A DNA stretch of 64,000 nucleotides, taken from Sedimentitalea nanhaiensis DSM 24252 (GTDB lineage: Bacteria; Pseudomonadota; Alphaproteobacteria; Rhodobacterales; Rhodobacteraceae). Each line of letters opens with the position of its first letter. The stretch's first letter is position 1. The position numbers were made by a program, and so were the translations under genes. Positions 1 to 7,113 of this stretch are shown here, piece after piece. The stretch is from NCBI RefSeq assembly GCF_000473225.1, contig NZ_KI421509.1:3736065-3800064 (forward strand). Reading direction: 5' to 3'. Under the pieces are notes generated by a model. That model was not told the origin of the DNA. It was given only the letters and a program-made list of their open reading frames with translations, and did no database searches.

Positions 1-222
1 CCGATCAGAAACCCGCACCGGGGAGGCGCAGTAGATGGGCTGCCGCAAGAGGGCATCGAGAATGACGCGGTTGCCCTTCGCCAGCGTGAATTCTCGGCTA
101 TCGCCGTTGCTGCCCGTAACCCGGTAGAGGGCGGGCGTCCGGTCGGTGGGGAGGTCTTTCCAGCCGGTCACGCGCAGGACGTTTGCCGGTGGGTGTTTCG
201 TGTCTTGGTTGGTACTGCTCAT
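1..222 (-). CDS. Partial small protein of an integrated element, winged-helix-like
   Basis: The reading frame starts at an ATG at 222 and runs off the left edge, giving 74 codons of N-terminal sequence beginning MSSTNQDTKHPPANVLRV. The segment VLRVTGWKDLPTDRTPALYRV followed by a REFTLAKGNRVILDALL stretch resembles the small winged-helix domain proteins that sit beside integrase modules in alphaproteobacterial islands; this assignment is by memory of the family and is tentative. It points the same way as the HTH gene, the unknown ORF and the integrase to its right, so it likely belongs to the same element. The C-terminus is not visible. Confidence 0.55.
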   Translation of the reverse strand, partial: MSSTNQDTKHPPANVLRVTGWKDLPTDRTPALYRVTGSNGDSREFTLAKGNRVILDALLRQPIYCASPVRVSDR

Positions 223-334
223 GTTCCGCAAATCCTTTTCTGGTTGAAAGGCTGCGGGCAAATCGCTAATCTGTTTTCACCGCTGAAAAAGAAAATAGCC
301 TCTGCCCGTATACCTTCTGCGGGTGGGGGTTTTC

Positions 335-520
335 TTATGCGGCTGCGAATTTCACACCGGCTGCGTCGAGGAAGGCGTCCAAGTCGTCCTTCTCGATGCG
401 AGTGGCAGCGCCGAATTTGGTGAAGATCAACTCGCCCCGCTTGTGGGCCTCGTAAAGGACGCTGCGGCTGTGACCGCTGTAATCTACGGCTTCGCTGATC
501 TTGAAAAAGCGTTTCGTCAT
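335..520 (-). CDS. Excisionase/AlpA-like helix-turn-helix protein
   Basis: A 61-residue protein (MTKRFFKISEAVDYSGHSR start) with the layout of the MerR/AlpA-type excisionase HTH: a short lead strand, a helix-turn-helix around residues 8-24 (ISEAVDYSGHSRSVLYEA), then a basic wing (KFGAATRIEKDDLDAFL). Proteins of this kind bind element DNA, either as directionality factors for the neighbouring integrase or as small regulators. It lies between the unknown ORF and the partial winged-helix gene, all on one strand. Which of the two roles it has cannot be told from sequence. Length fits the family. Confidence 0.7.
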   Translation of the reverse strand: MTKRFFKISEAVDYSGHSRSVLYEAHKRGELIFTKFGAATRIEKDDLDAFLDAAGVKFAAA

Positions 521-607
521 GGAACCTCCGAGACGTTCCGCTCAGAGGGCCATTCCCTCTAATCCGTGCGGACGTGAGAGGTAGGGTATGGATGCCAGCG
601 ACGTAAT

Positions 608-1456
608 CTAGCTTATGGACAACCCTGTAATTCCGCCCATGGGGCCTATTTTTGGGTGGTCCAAATCTTCATCCGTGATCATCGACTTAGCTGCTTCCGC
701 CGGGCCTGATAAAGATATGTCACCCCACCCCAAGCTGTCGAAAACATCTCGCAGCGCAGGGGTATATTCACCTGAGACCCCGTTGGGGTCTTCTGAGTAT
801 GTTGGGCGCTTTCCCGTAACTTTCGCGTATAGCCTAGCGAGTTCAAGAGCCACAGCATACGCCGCGTAGTTTCGTGGCCTCCCAACGCCGGTTCTTCTGA
901 TTTCCAGTTCTCTCAAAGCGTCTTTCTGAGCAGTTTCGGATTGAGATTTTAAGCTCGAACAGGCTATGAACGCTGAGTATAAATAGCCAATTTCTCTAAC
1001 AATTCTTTCCTCAACCGGGAGATTAGTTTTCCTAGAAAATTCAAAGGGGCCGTAGTTCAACGTGGCCCGTTCTAGATGTGACAATTTGTTTAGACTGTTC
1101 ATCAAAGCGTCAGCCGCAGCGGTGACCTTAGCGAATCGTTCGACTTTGTTTTCGAATTCTCGTTTGCTTTCGGTCTTTGACGCGGACGTGACTTTCTCGA
1201 CTTGATCGCTGCCGAACAAATCCTTGGGGAGATATCCGACGGTCTTCCCATCTCTTACAATCGGGACGTCGCTGCCTTCCGTTACTGTCTCGCCTATCCA
1301 GTCGCTAACAGCGGAATAAATTACCCGCTTGGCATCAAATATTGCCTGTTCTTTTTTGATAATTGCGGCGACGTCTCTATCCACATCACCTTTGGACCCG
1401 GAGCCGCACAACGCTTTCACAACGGGAGAAGGTTCATCGGTTTTCCGTTTGGACAT
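608..1456 (-). CDS. Unknown protein coupled to the integrase
   Basis: A 282-residue protein starting MSKRKTDEPSPVVKALCG. I chose the ATG at 1456 because it shares one base with the integrase stop codon (TAATG), the usual sign of translational coupling; a longer frame upstream would run inside the integrase. No family is recognised. It is hydrophilic, Lys/Glu-rich, with a helical middle part (residues about 85-190) and no membrane segment or signal peptide. Local base composition is clearly more AT-rich than the chromosomal genes further right, consistent with acquisition as part of the element. It probably serves the element, but nothing in the sequence says how. Confidence 0.65.
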   Translation of the reverse strand: MSKRKTDEPSPVVKALCGSGSKGDVDRDVAAIIKKEQAIFDAKRVIYSAVSDWIGETVTEGSDVPIVRDGKTVGYLPKDLFGSDQVEKVTSASKTESKREFENKVERFAKVTAAADALMNSLNKLSHLERATLNYGPFEFSRKTNLPVEERIVREIGYLYSAFIACSSLKSQSETAQKDALRELEIRRTGVGRPRNYAAYAVALELARLYAKVTGKRPTYSEDPNGVSGEYTPALRDVFDSLGWGDISLSGPAEAAKSMITDEDLDHPKIGPMGGITGLSIS

Positions 1457-2676
1457 TATTCGCCACCCATTGTTATGATGGTACACGGCTTCTGGGTTAC
1501 GACTTCGCTCCATCGATCAAGCGCAGCCGCTCGCTGCGGTAGCATCTCCGACTGATTGTAAACCCGCGCTACTGCGCTCGGAGCCGATCCGCTGGCGGAG
1601 TGATTGAGAATACGATCCACGACGCTCTCAGACTCGCCCGCCTCAGCCATTGCGGTAGCGAAGCCAGTCCGAATGTCATGCAGTCGCCAATGTTGGAAAT
1701 CATCAGGCAGCAGACCATCCAACCTGGCTTTGGCCTTGCCGATGCCAGAAACCGGCGTTGTCCCTGTTGTGGTGAACACCAGTTCTAATTCTGTGCGCCC
1801 TGCATCAAGTTTCCTCAGTTCCTCAAATGCTGGCTGCGAAAGGTGGGTGGTATGCGGCTTGCCATTCTTTGTGCGCGATCCAGGTTTCACGATACGCCTG
1901 CTTTCCAGGTCAACTTCATCCCAACGCAGACCGAGAATTTCGCCCCTTCGCTGACAGGTAAGGATCAACAAACGGAACATAGGCCCCCAAACCTCACCGG
2001 CTTCAAAGGTGGCTTTCCAGATTTGCCTTACTTCGCGAACACTCAGGACGCGCTCTCGGGCTTTTTCCTTTATGGCTTTTGCCACTCCGGCCCCGACATC
2101 TTCGGGGATGTAGCCCCTAATCCATGCCCACTTGGTGAATGCAGCCAGCGCCGCTCTAATTCTGTTCGCATAGGCTTTACGTCCCGACGCCGCCTTATCG
2201 TCCACTGCTTTCTGAATATCCTTGCGGGAAAGCTCCAATACGGATCTGTCCAAATGAACTGCCAGCGATTGCTCTAGCTGCCTCAAACGCTCGTCGCGCG
2301 TTCTCAGGTTGGAAAGGTGAAGCCTGTCATAGACTTCGAAAACCTCCCGAACCGTCAAGATGTTGTCTCGAAGGTGCTTGCTTGCGCGTAGTTCAGCCTC
2401 AGCAAGCGCTATTCGGTCTACGCCTCGCCCTGCTTCTGCTTCAATCTCAAGCGCCCTGGCACGGGCCTCCGATAGGCTGACAGGTCGCGGCCAAGCGCCA
2501 AGAGTATGTTTCCGCTTCGGTCCACCCTTCACCCGCTTTTCGTACATCCAAACCGCCTTACCGCTGGCAGACAGGCGAAACCGAAGCCCCCGCCGCTCCG
2601 TGTCCGAGACTTCCAGTCGTCCTGCCTCAGGTGGCGTCAAGCTTCTTAGAAATCGGTCTGTCAGTTTGATCTTCAT
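1456..2676 (-). CDS. Tyrosine site-specific integrase
   Basis: A P4-type tyrosine recombinase of 406 residues that would integrate and excise the element at a tRNA-Met gene. From the ATG at 2676 (MKIKLTDRFLRSL) come the DUF4102-like arm-binding domain (about 1-85, with a GLRFRLSASGKAVW strand), a SAM-like core-binding domain (about 95-190) and the catalytic domain. Catalytic residues visible are the first Arg in LTCQRRGEILGL, HDIR (His-x-x-Arg), LNHS and the Tyr in ARVYNQ. An in-frame extension to 2745 exists, but the shorter start matches family N-termini. The gene lies about 190 bp from the tRNA-derived attachment site and reads away from it. Confidence 0.93.
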   Translation of the reverse strand: MKIKLTDRFLRSLTPPEAGRLEVSDTERRGLRFRLSASGKAVWMYEKRVKGGPKRKHTLGAWPRPVSLSEARARALEIEAEAGRGVDRIALAEAELRASKHLRDNILTVREVFEVYDRLHLSNLRTRDERLRQLEQSLAVHLDRSVLELSRKDIQKAVDDKAASGRKAYANRIRAALAAFTKWAWIRGYIPEDVGAGVAKAIKEKARERVLSVREVRQIWKATFEAGEVWGPMFRLLILTCQRRGEILGLRWDEVDLESRRIVKPGSRTKNGKPHTTHLSQPAFEELRKLDAGRTELELVFTTTGTTPVSGIGKAKARLDGLLPDDFQHWRLHDIRTGFATAMAEAGESESVVDRILNHSASGSAPSAVARVYNQSEMLPQRAAALDRWSEVVTQKPCTIITMGGE

Positions 2677-2862
2677 GTTCTGGGGGACTTGTGGGGGACA
2701 AAATTGTCTGGATTTTGGTGGACGTTCATGGACAACGGTAGACAATATTTATCAGGGGAGCAAGGGAATTTGCGCTTTAATACACAGCATTAACGGCATG
2801 ATGGTGGATGCCTGCGGACGATATCGGATGCTCATGGAAGTCAACGGCAATCGAGAAGTTAA

Positions 2863-2911
2863 CGGAATCATAATCCGCGTGTCGGGGGTTCAAGTCCCTC
2901 CTCCGCTACCA
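2863..2911 (+). other. Attachment site: 3' fragment of tRNA-Met(CAT)
   Basis: Forty-nine bases match the 3' part of a bacterial elongator tRNA-Met: anticodon arm with loop ATCATAA (anticodon CAT), variable loop, T-arm with loop TTCAAGT between GGGGG and CCCTC, acceptor strand CTCCGCT, discriminator A and CCA. No D-arm or 5' acceptor (expected AGCGGAG) is found upstream; instead the DNA is element-like and leads to the integrase. This is therefore a displaced tRNA end, the attachment half-site (attR type) left when an element enters a tRNA gene. A 16-base palindrome centred on AAAAATTTTT overlaps its end (2908-2923) and could act as the tRNA terminator region. Confidence 0.85.
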
Positions 2912-3129
2912 AAAATTTTTGGTTTAAATAGGAAATTCCGCATTCGTCCAACATTCCAACCGACAATGCAATGTTGTTGGGTTTTCGCCGCCTCTCCATT
3001 TGTGAAGAACTACTTGGGCGGATTGCAGGCATTCGCTGCGGCGCGCATGGAGGCCTGCTCAGCGGACAAAGTGAACTTTCGCTGCGGCGGGACCAATGGC
3101 TGCTTCGTTTCGCCAGATCGCAGCCTTTT

Positions 3130-3726
3130 CTACGCGAGCGCCATCCAAACGGCGACCGCAGCCAGGATAACCCCGAAGGTCATATTGACACGGCGCGCGC
3201 TTTCACCCCCCCGAAAACGAATGGCGAGCCAGTCTCCGGCAGCCGTCCAAAGTAAGAAGGCGCACAGATTGTTCAATGTGAAGACAGTCGTGATGACGAG
3301 CACCAATTGCCATTGATCCGAACCGCCATTTGCAACGAACTGGGTGAACATCAACGCGATGATAACATAGGCCTTTGGGTTCAAGAGAAGCAAAAGAACG
3401 CCAGACCCGAACCCGATGGGTTGGGCCTCTCGTCCGCTCACATTGCAGGAGCTCCGGAAGAGCGTCCAGGCCAGCCACAGGACATAAAGGCTTCCCGCGT
3501 ATTTGAGTACGCGGAAAAGCTGCGGATGAGAGTTAAAGGCTGCAAGTGCGCCAAACCCGATTCCGGCGGTTACGACCCAGGTGGCCAGATGGTATCCAGC
3601 ATTCGCTGGCAGTGTGGCGCGCATTCCGAAACGCGCGCCGTTGGCAGCGAAAAACATGTTTCCAGGTCCCGGGCTATAGGCCAGCGGAAACAAAAAGATG
3701 ATAAGTGCTACAATTGTCGAGATCAT
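3130..3726 (-). CDS. LysE/RhtB family amino-acid exporter
   Basis: An inner-membrane exporter of 198 residues. It starts MISTIVALIIFLFPLAYSPG, has the signature SPGPGNMFFAANGARFGMRA of the LysE/RhtB family near residues 18-37, and alternates hydrophobic segments compatible with six membrane helices. A strong ribosome-binding site (AGAGGAGG) precedes the ATG at 3726. Members export amino acids or their derivatives by proton exchange; the substrate here is unknown. The next gene upstream on the same strand is an isochorismatase-like hydrolase, and the 55-bp gap makes a shared transcript likely. Confidence 0.9.
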   Translation of the reverse strand: MISTIVALIIFLFPLAYSPGPGNMFFAANGARFGMRATLPANAGYHLATWVVTAGIGFGALAAFNSHPQLFRVLKYAGSLYVLWLAWTLFRSSCNVSGREAQPIGFGSGVLLLLLNPKAYVIIALMFTQFVANGGSDQWQLVLVITTVFTLNNLCAFLLWTAAGDWLAIRFRGGESARRVNMTFGVILAAVAVWMALA

Positions 3727-3781
3727 TGTCGGTCCTCCTCTGGTTCAGGTTCTGCCATTCGACCTGCCGGTTCAGCCCGGA

Positions 3782-4348
3782 TCATGCGGATTGGCGATCT
3801 CGCTCCTTTGTGATGTGATCAAGGTCCACGACCTGCGCATAGCTGGCCGCAAGCGGGGCCATGATCGACGCGTGAACATGATCGTGCGGCACGGTGATAC
3901 CGGCAAACGTCACCGAGGCAGCGGCGCAGGCATCGGATACGACGGTCACATGGAACCCCAGATCCACGGCGGCTCGGGCCGTCGCGTCGATACACATCTG
4001 GCTCATCGCGCCGCAGATCGTCAGATGCGTGATCCGCGCCTCACGCAGCATTGTCTCTAGCCCGGTATCGACGAAACTGTTGGGCCGGGACTTCTCGAGG
4101 ACCGGCTCGGCTGCCTCTGGCAGCACGGCGGCGTTGATGCAGCTGCCTTCGGTGCCTGGTCGAAAGAAGGGCGCATCTGTACTGGCCGCGATGTGGCGGA
4201 TGTGAAAGATCGGTTCGGCGCGGTCACGTGCGCCTTTCAAAAGCTTGGCCGCCTTGGCGGCAGCTGCCTCCATTTCGGGCAAAGGCATAAGGCCGCCCGG
4301 GAAATAGTCGTTCTGGATATCGACGATAAGCAGTGCTGATTTGGTCAT
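3782..4348 (-). CDS. Isochorismatase-family cysteine hydrolase
   Basis: A cytosolic 188-residue alpha/beta hydrolase of the isochorismatase/nicotinamidase superfamily. The catalytic triad is visible: Asp in LLIVDIQNDYF (residue 10), Lys in LEKSRPNSF and Cys in AMSQMCIDATARAA, with the cis-peptide region before it. Length is normal. The start at 4348 has AGGAGGA eight bases upstream. It faces away from the GlxA-type regulator gene across a 59-bp divergent promoter region, so that regulator probably controls it. Substrate may be a cyclic or linear amide; the family is too broad to say which. Confidence 0.9.
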   Translation of the reverse strand: MTKSALLIVDIQNDYFPGGLMPLPEMEAAAAKAAKLLKGARDRAEPIFHIRHIAASTDAPFFRPGTEGSCINAAVLPEAAEPVLEKSRPNSFVDTGLETMLREARITHLTICGAMSQMCIDATARAAVDLGFHVTVVSDACAAASVTFAGITVPHDHVHASIMAPLAASYAQVVDLDHITKERDRQSA

Positions 4349-4370
4349 GTGAGTTCCTCCTAAAGCTCAC

Positions 4371-4408
4371 TTTACGCCAGTGTGACGTTCCACTACGATT
4401 GGCGTAAA
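4371..4408. promoter_or_regulatory. Candidate operator: perfect 9-bp inverted repeat
   Basis: TTTACGCCA at 4371-4379 is mirrored exactly by TGGCGTAAA at 4400-4408, in the short divergent region between the isochorismatase-like gene and the regulator gene. The right arm reaches the first base of the regulator's ATG. The placement suits binding by the AraC-type regulator for autoregulation and control of the divergent gene. Function is inferred. Confidence 0.5.
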
Positions 4409-5349
4409 TGACAAAGAATGTGCCAAATCCGCCAACCGACGTGCATGTAGGATTGATCGCCTACAGAGGCGTTCAGATGTCGGCGGCTTTGGGGATGGTG
4501 GATGTGTTGGAGGTCGCCAACAGATATGGTGCGGATTGCGATGGCAGGCAGATCAATCATTCGATCCTTCAGGCAGACGACCTGCCTACCGCCCCTTTCT
4601 TCGACGCCATCGTCCTGCCGCCCAACCTGACCGGCAATCGCGGTGCATCTGACGATAAGCTGCACAGCTGGATCAAGGAGCAGCACGCCGGGGGGGCTAT
4701 CGCTTGTTCGGCCTGCGCGGGGGCATTCTGGCTGGGGCATGCGGGGTTGCTTGACGGTCGGCCGGTTACGACCCATTGGGCGCTGGAAGAAGAGTTCAGC
4801 GCTGCGTTCCAGCACGCGAACCTGCTTTCCGAACATATCCTGATCGACGACAATGACATCGTGACGGCAGGCGGCGTGATGGCGTGGGTCGATTTGGGCC
4901 TGCATCTGGTGAACCGGTGGCTGGGTCCAGCTATCGTTTCGCAAGTCTGTCGGCACATGCTGATTGACCCACATGGGCGCGAGCAACGCAACTATCGCAG
5001 CTTTCGACCCAAGTTCGATCACGCAGACCAGCCCATCATTGACTTGCAACGGTGGATGGAAAGCAACGTGCAGGCCGATTTGTCCGTCGCAGAGTTGGCG
5101 CGAAAGTTATCGCTTTCGGAACGGACCTTGCACCGCCGGTTCGCCCGGGCGACCGGGCTGGCAATCGGTACCTATGTACAGGAGTTAAGGGTCGAAAAAG
5201 CGCGCGGACTTCTAGAACGAACCACCATGCCGATTTCCGAGATCTGCTGGGCGGTAGGATACGAAGATCCGTCAGCGTTCAGTCGCCTTTTCAAATCTGT
5301 GTCGGGTGTAACCGCCAGCGATTACCGGAGGCGATTTACCGTTCTCTGA
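4408..5349 (+). CDS. GlxA-type AraC-family regulator with DJ-1/PfpI domain
   Basis: A 313-residue transcription regulator. Residues about 10-190 form a DJ-1/PfpI (class I amidotransferase-like) sensor domain with ACSACAGAFWLGHAGLLDG around the usual nucleophile elbow. Residues about 215-310 are an AraC DNA-binding domain with two helix-turn-helices (SVAELARKLSLSERTLHRRF and ISEICWAVGYEDPSAFSRLF). Regulators of this type govern amino-acid and amine catabolism, for example ArgR/CdhR-like proteins. The divergent isochorismatase-like gene and then the LysE exporter are the likely targets. No strong ribosome-binding site precedes the ATG. Confidence 0.9.
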   Translation: MTKNVPNPPTDVHVGLIAYRGVQMSAALGMVDVLEVANRYGADCDGRQINHSILQADDLPTAPFFDAIVLPPNLTGNRGASDDKLHSWIKEQHAGGAIACSACAGAFWLGHAGLLDGRPVTTHWALEEEFSAAFQHANLLSEHILIDDNDIVTAGGVMAWVDLGLHLVNRWLGPAIVSQVCRHMLIDPHGREQRNYRSFRPKFDHADQPIIDLQRWMESNVQADLSVAELARKLSLSERTLHRRFARATGLAIGTYVQELRVEKARGLLERTTMPISEICWAVGYEDPSAFSRLFKSVSGVTASDYRRRFTVL

Positions 5350-5553
5350 ACCAAAAGCTGTCACTCGTTCACGTCGCAGCATCGGTCACTTTGGGCTCGA
5401 AGCAGTCCTTCGCTGTCGACTGCACGAACGACCGGTAAGGGCCGTTCGCGACGAATCTTGGGTCCTCCGAGGTAATGAGTGGCAGGGGGGTAACGCGCGA
5501 CCGCAGTAGTTTTCTAGTCAGCGAAATTTTGGTCTGATTTCATAGTCCTCGCG

Positions 5554-5601
5554 ACAAAACTGACAATATCCCAAAAGACGGATGGGTTCTGTCAGTTTTG
5601 T
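5554..5601. repeat. Perfect 12-bp inverted repeat
   Basis: ACAAAACTGACA (5554-5565) and TGTCAGTTTTGT (5590-5601) are exact inverted copies with a 24-base spacer that itself contains CCC/GGG pairing. It lies just past the stop codon of the relic at 5617, in the 267-bp stretch 5350-5616 which otherwise shows no gene. It may be a transcription terminator hairpin for that gene or a protein-binding site of the lost mobile element. No T-run follows on either strand. Confidence 0.6.
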
Positions 5602-5616
5602 CATTAGAGACCTCCG

Positions 5617-5945
5617 TCATTCTGTTGGATGAACATATGGGTTTACGATGAAGCGTTTTGAGGGGCGACCACCCCGCGGGCCTGACTCGGCGTCTGCTTC
5701 CCGTACGGCGTCCACAGCCATCAACTCGCGAAGCTGCGCCTCTAGGTCGCGGGCACAGGATATCCGCCCGCCCAGACTTCTTTGCAGTTCACGCTGTATG
5801 AACTCTTTCCAGCCGTTCGATCTGATCAGGTCCGGCAGGACTATGGCGTTGAATATCTCCTTTGTCGCGCCGAACGCTGAATACGAACGTCGCGCCATCG
5901 GAATGATATAGCGTTCCGCGAGGGCAATCGACGCAGTGACATCGT
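5617..5945 (-). pseudogene. C-terminal relic of a DUF3987-like element protein
   Basis: About 108 C-terminal residues remain, from around VTASIALAERYIIPMARRSY to the end at GRPSKRFIVNPYVHP. The pattern (helical segment, FIQRELQRSLGGRI helix-turn-helix-like stretch, then GGRPSKRFIVNP) is typical of the C-terminus of large DUF3987-type P-loop proteins carried by integrative elements in Rhodobacteraceae. The N-terminal part with the ATPase domain is absent: upstream of about 5945 the frame carries unrelated sequence and a different frame (to about 6100) becomes open. It appears to be a leftover of a past insertion. Family assignment is by pattern memory and moderate at best. Confidence 0.5.
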
Positions 5946-6205
5946 CTGTGCATATACTGCCCGGTTGGGTTCTCGTAGACCACGTCATGCGCGCGCTTCG
6001 GGGTATCGACCAGCCCGTGGAGCTTCTCGGCGATCACGCACTGAAGATCATTGATCTGCTCTGGTCCGGTTCGCAGCATGACGCGGGCACTGCACCGCAT
6101 CCGGTACTGCGGGCGGGAAATCCGCTACGGGACTGTCCGCCGCCGGAGGAAGACCCTGGAGATCGCCGTCGAGCCTGACGCGATCGGAAAACCTGAATGA
6201 GTGTA

Positions 6206-6658
6206 TCAGATCTCTGCCCTATCCTGCCAACCGCGCAGCAGGGCGTCTACTGGCAACAGGATGGAGCCGTGGCGGGTCGGAAAGCCCCGCGCGGCGGCGA
6301 ACACCGAGCACTGGCTCCAGCGCGCGGGAAAATCCGGGGCACCACCGGACAAAAGGTCCTGGATTCCTGCCCGTACCTGGGCAATTTGCCCTTCGGTTGC
6401 TCCGATGGCCGCCTCCCGCGCAATGGCAAGGGAGGCCATCCCCAACACGCAGGCCCGGCAACGCCATCCGATCGCCGCGATAGTCTGCTGGTCAAAGCGA
6501 ATGTCCAGCGTGAGGCGGCTGCCGCAGACCGGGCTGACCGCTGTCACGGTGACGTCCGGCGCATCAAGCGGCCTGTCGGCACGGACCTGTGCCGACAGCG
6601 CCTTGATCTCCGGGCGATACAACTCCGCGAGATCGGCCTCCGTTGATGGATCCGTCAC
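6206..6658 (-). CDS. IscU/NifU-like iron-sulfur scaffold-type protein
   Basis: A 150-residue cytosolic protein with the three conserved cysteines of the IscU/SufU N-terminal fold: Cys in VSPVCGSRL (about 45), Cys in CRACVLGMAS (about 67-70) and Cys in SQCSVFAAARGFPTR (about 116). It presumably holds or transfers an Fe-S cluster or sulfur. The start is a GTG at 6658, overlapping the stop of the preceding DUF1641 gene by four bases (GTGA), so the two are translationally coupled. It is the last gene of a three-gene operon led by an SQR-like flavoprotein, which suggests a special role in sulfur handling rather than general cluster assembly. The general isc/suf genes are not nearby. Confidence 0.75.
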   Translation of the reverse strand: MTDPSTEADLAELYRPEIKALSAQVRADRPLDAPDVTVTAVSPVCGSRLTLDIRFDQQTIAAIGWRCRACVLGMASLAIAREAAIGATEGQIAQVRAGIQDLLSGGAPDFPARWSQCSVFAAARGFPTRHGSILLPVDALLRGWQDRAEI

Positions 6659-7080
6659 CGGTTCGCGTCTGCGGTCTGCCGTCCGATCACCGCGAGGAAT
6701 TGCAAAGCGAAGTGTAACCCGCGCCGCACATCTTCGTCGCGTGCGGCCCGGACCAGGCCGAGCGTCGAGGGAACAGGCGTCTGCGCCGCTTGGTTGCGTG
6801 CATACCTGGCAGCGTTTGAAAGCATCCAGGCGTTGCTGACCAGATCCTCGTAGCCGGCCATCATTTTCTGGATCATGGCGTCATCGACCATATCGACGCC
6901 ATCTGAAGCCAGCGATAGCAAATCGACAACATTGTGCAGCCGCTTGCCCTGGATCAGAGGCGCGAGTTTGTTGGCCAGTTCCAAAAGCCCTGCTTGGGTC
7001 GCGGCATCGGCAAAGGCGCTTTCCTGGCCGATACGCTCAAGAAGGGGGGTATCTGTATCGTGTTCGGTTGGGTGCGCCAT
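6655..7080 (-). CDS. DUF1641 protein
   Basis: A 141-residue soluble, mostly helical protein with the DUF1641 core near residues 35-90 (ANKLAPLIQGKRLHNVVDLLSLASDG). DUF1641 proteins are repeatedly found next to SQR-like or formate-dehydrogenase-type redox genes, but no biochemical role is established. A strong ribosome-binding site (GAGGAGG) precedes the ATG at 7080. It is the middle gene of the operon, 33 bp after the flavoprotein gene and coupled by a four-base overlap to the Fe-S scaffold gene. Confidence 0.8.
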   Translation of the reverse strand: MAHPTEHDTDTPLLERIGQESAFADAATQAGLLELANKLAPLIQGKRLHNVVDLLSLASDGVDMVDDAMIQKMMAGYEDLVSNAWMLSNAARYARNQAAQTPVPSTLGLVRAARDEDVRRGLHFALQFLAVIGRQTADANR

Positions 7081-7113
7081 GGCGTCCTCCTCGGTGTCTT
7101 TTGTCTGTCAGGG

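Noticed and set aside
2835..2911. Complete tRNA-Met gene
   Set aside because: The anticodon arm, T-arm and 3' acceptor are present, but no D-arm or matching 5' acceptor strand lies upstream, so only an attachment-site fragment is called.
5945..6100. N-terminal continuation of the element relic in a shifted frame
   Set aside because: The shifted frame (RTGPEQINDLQCVIAEKL) does not read as part of the same family; it loosely recalls a transposase linker but not enough to call.
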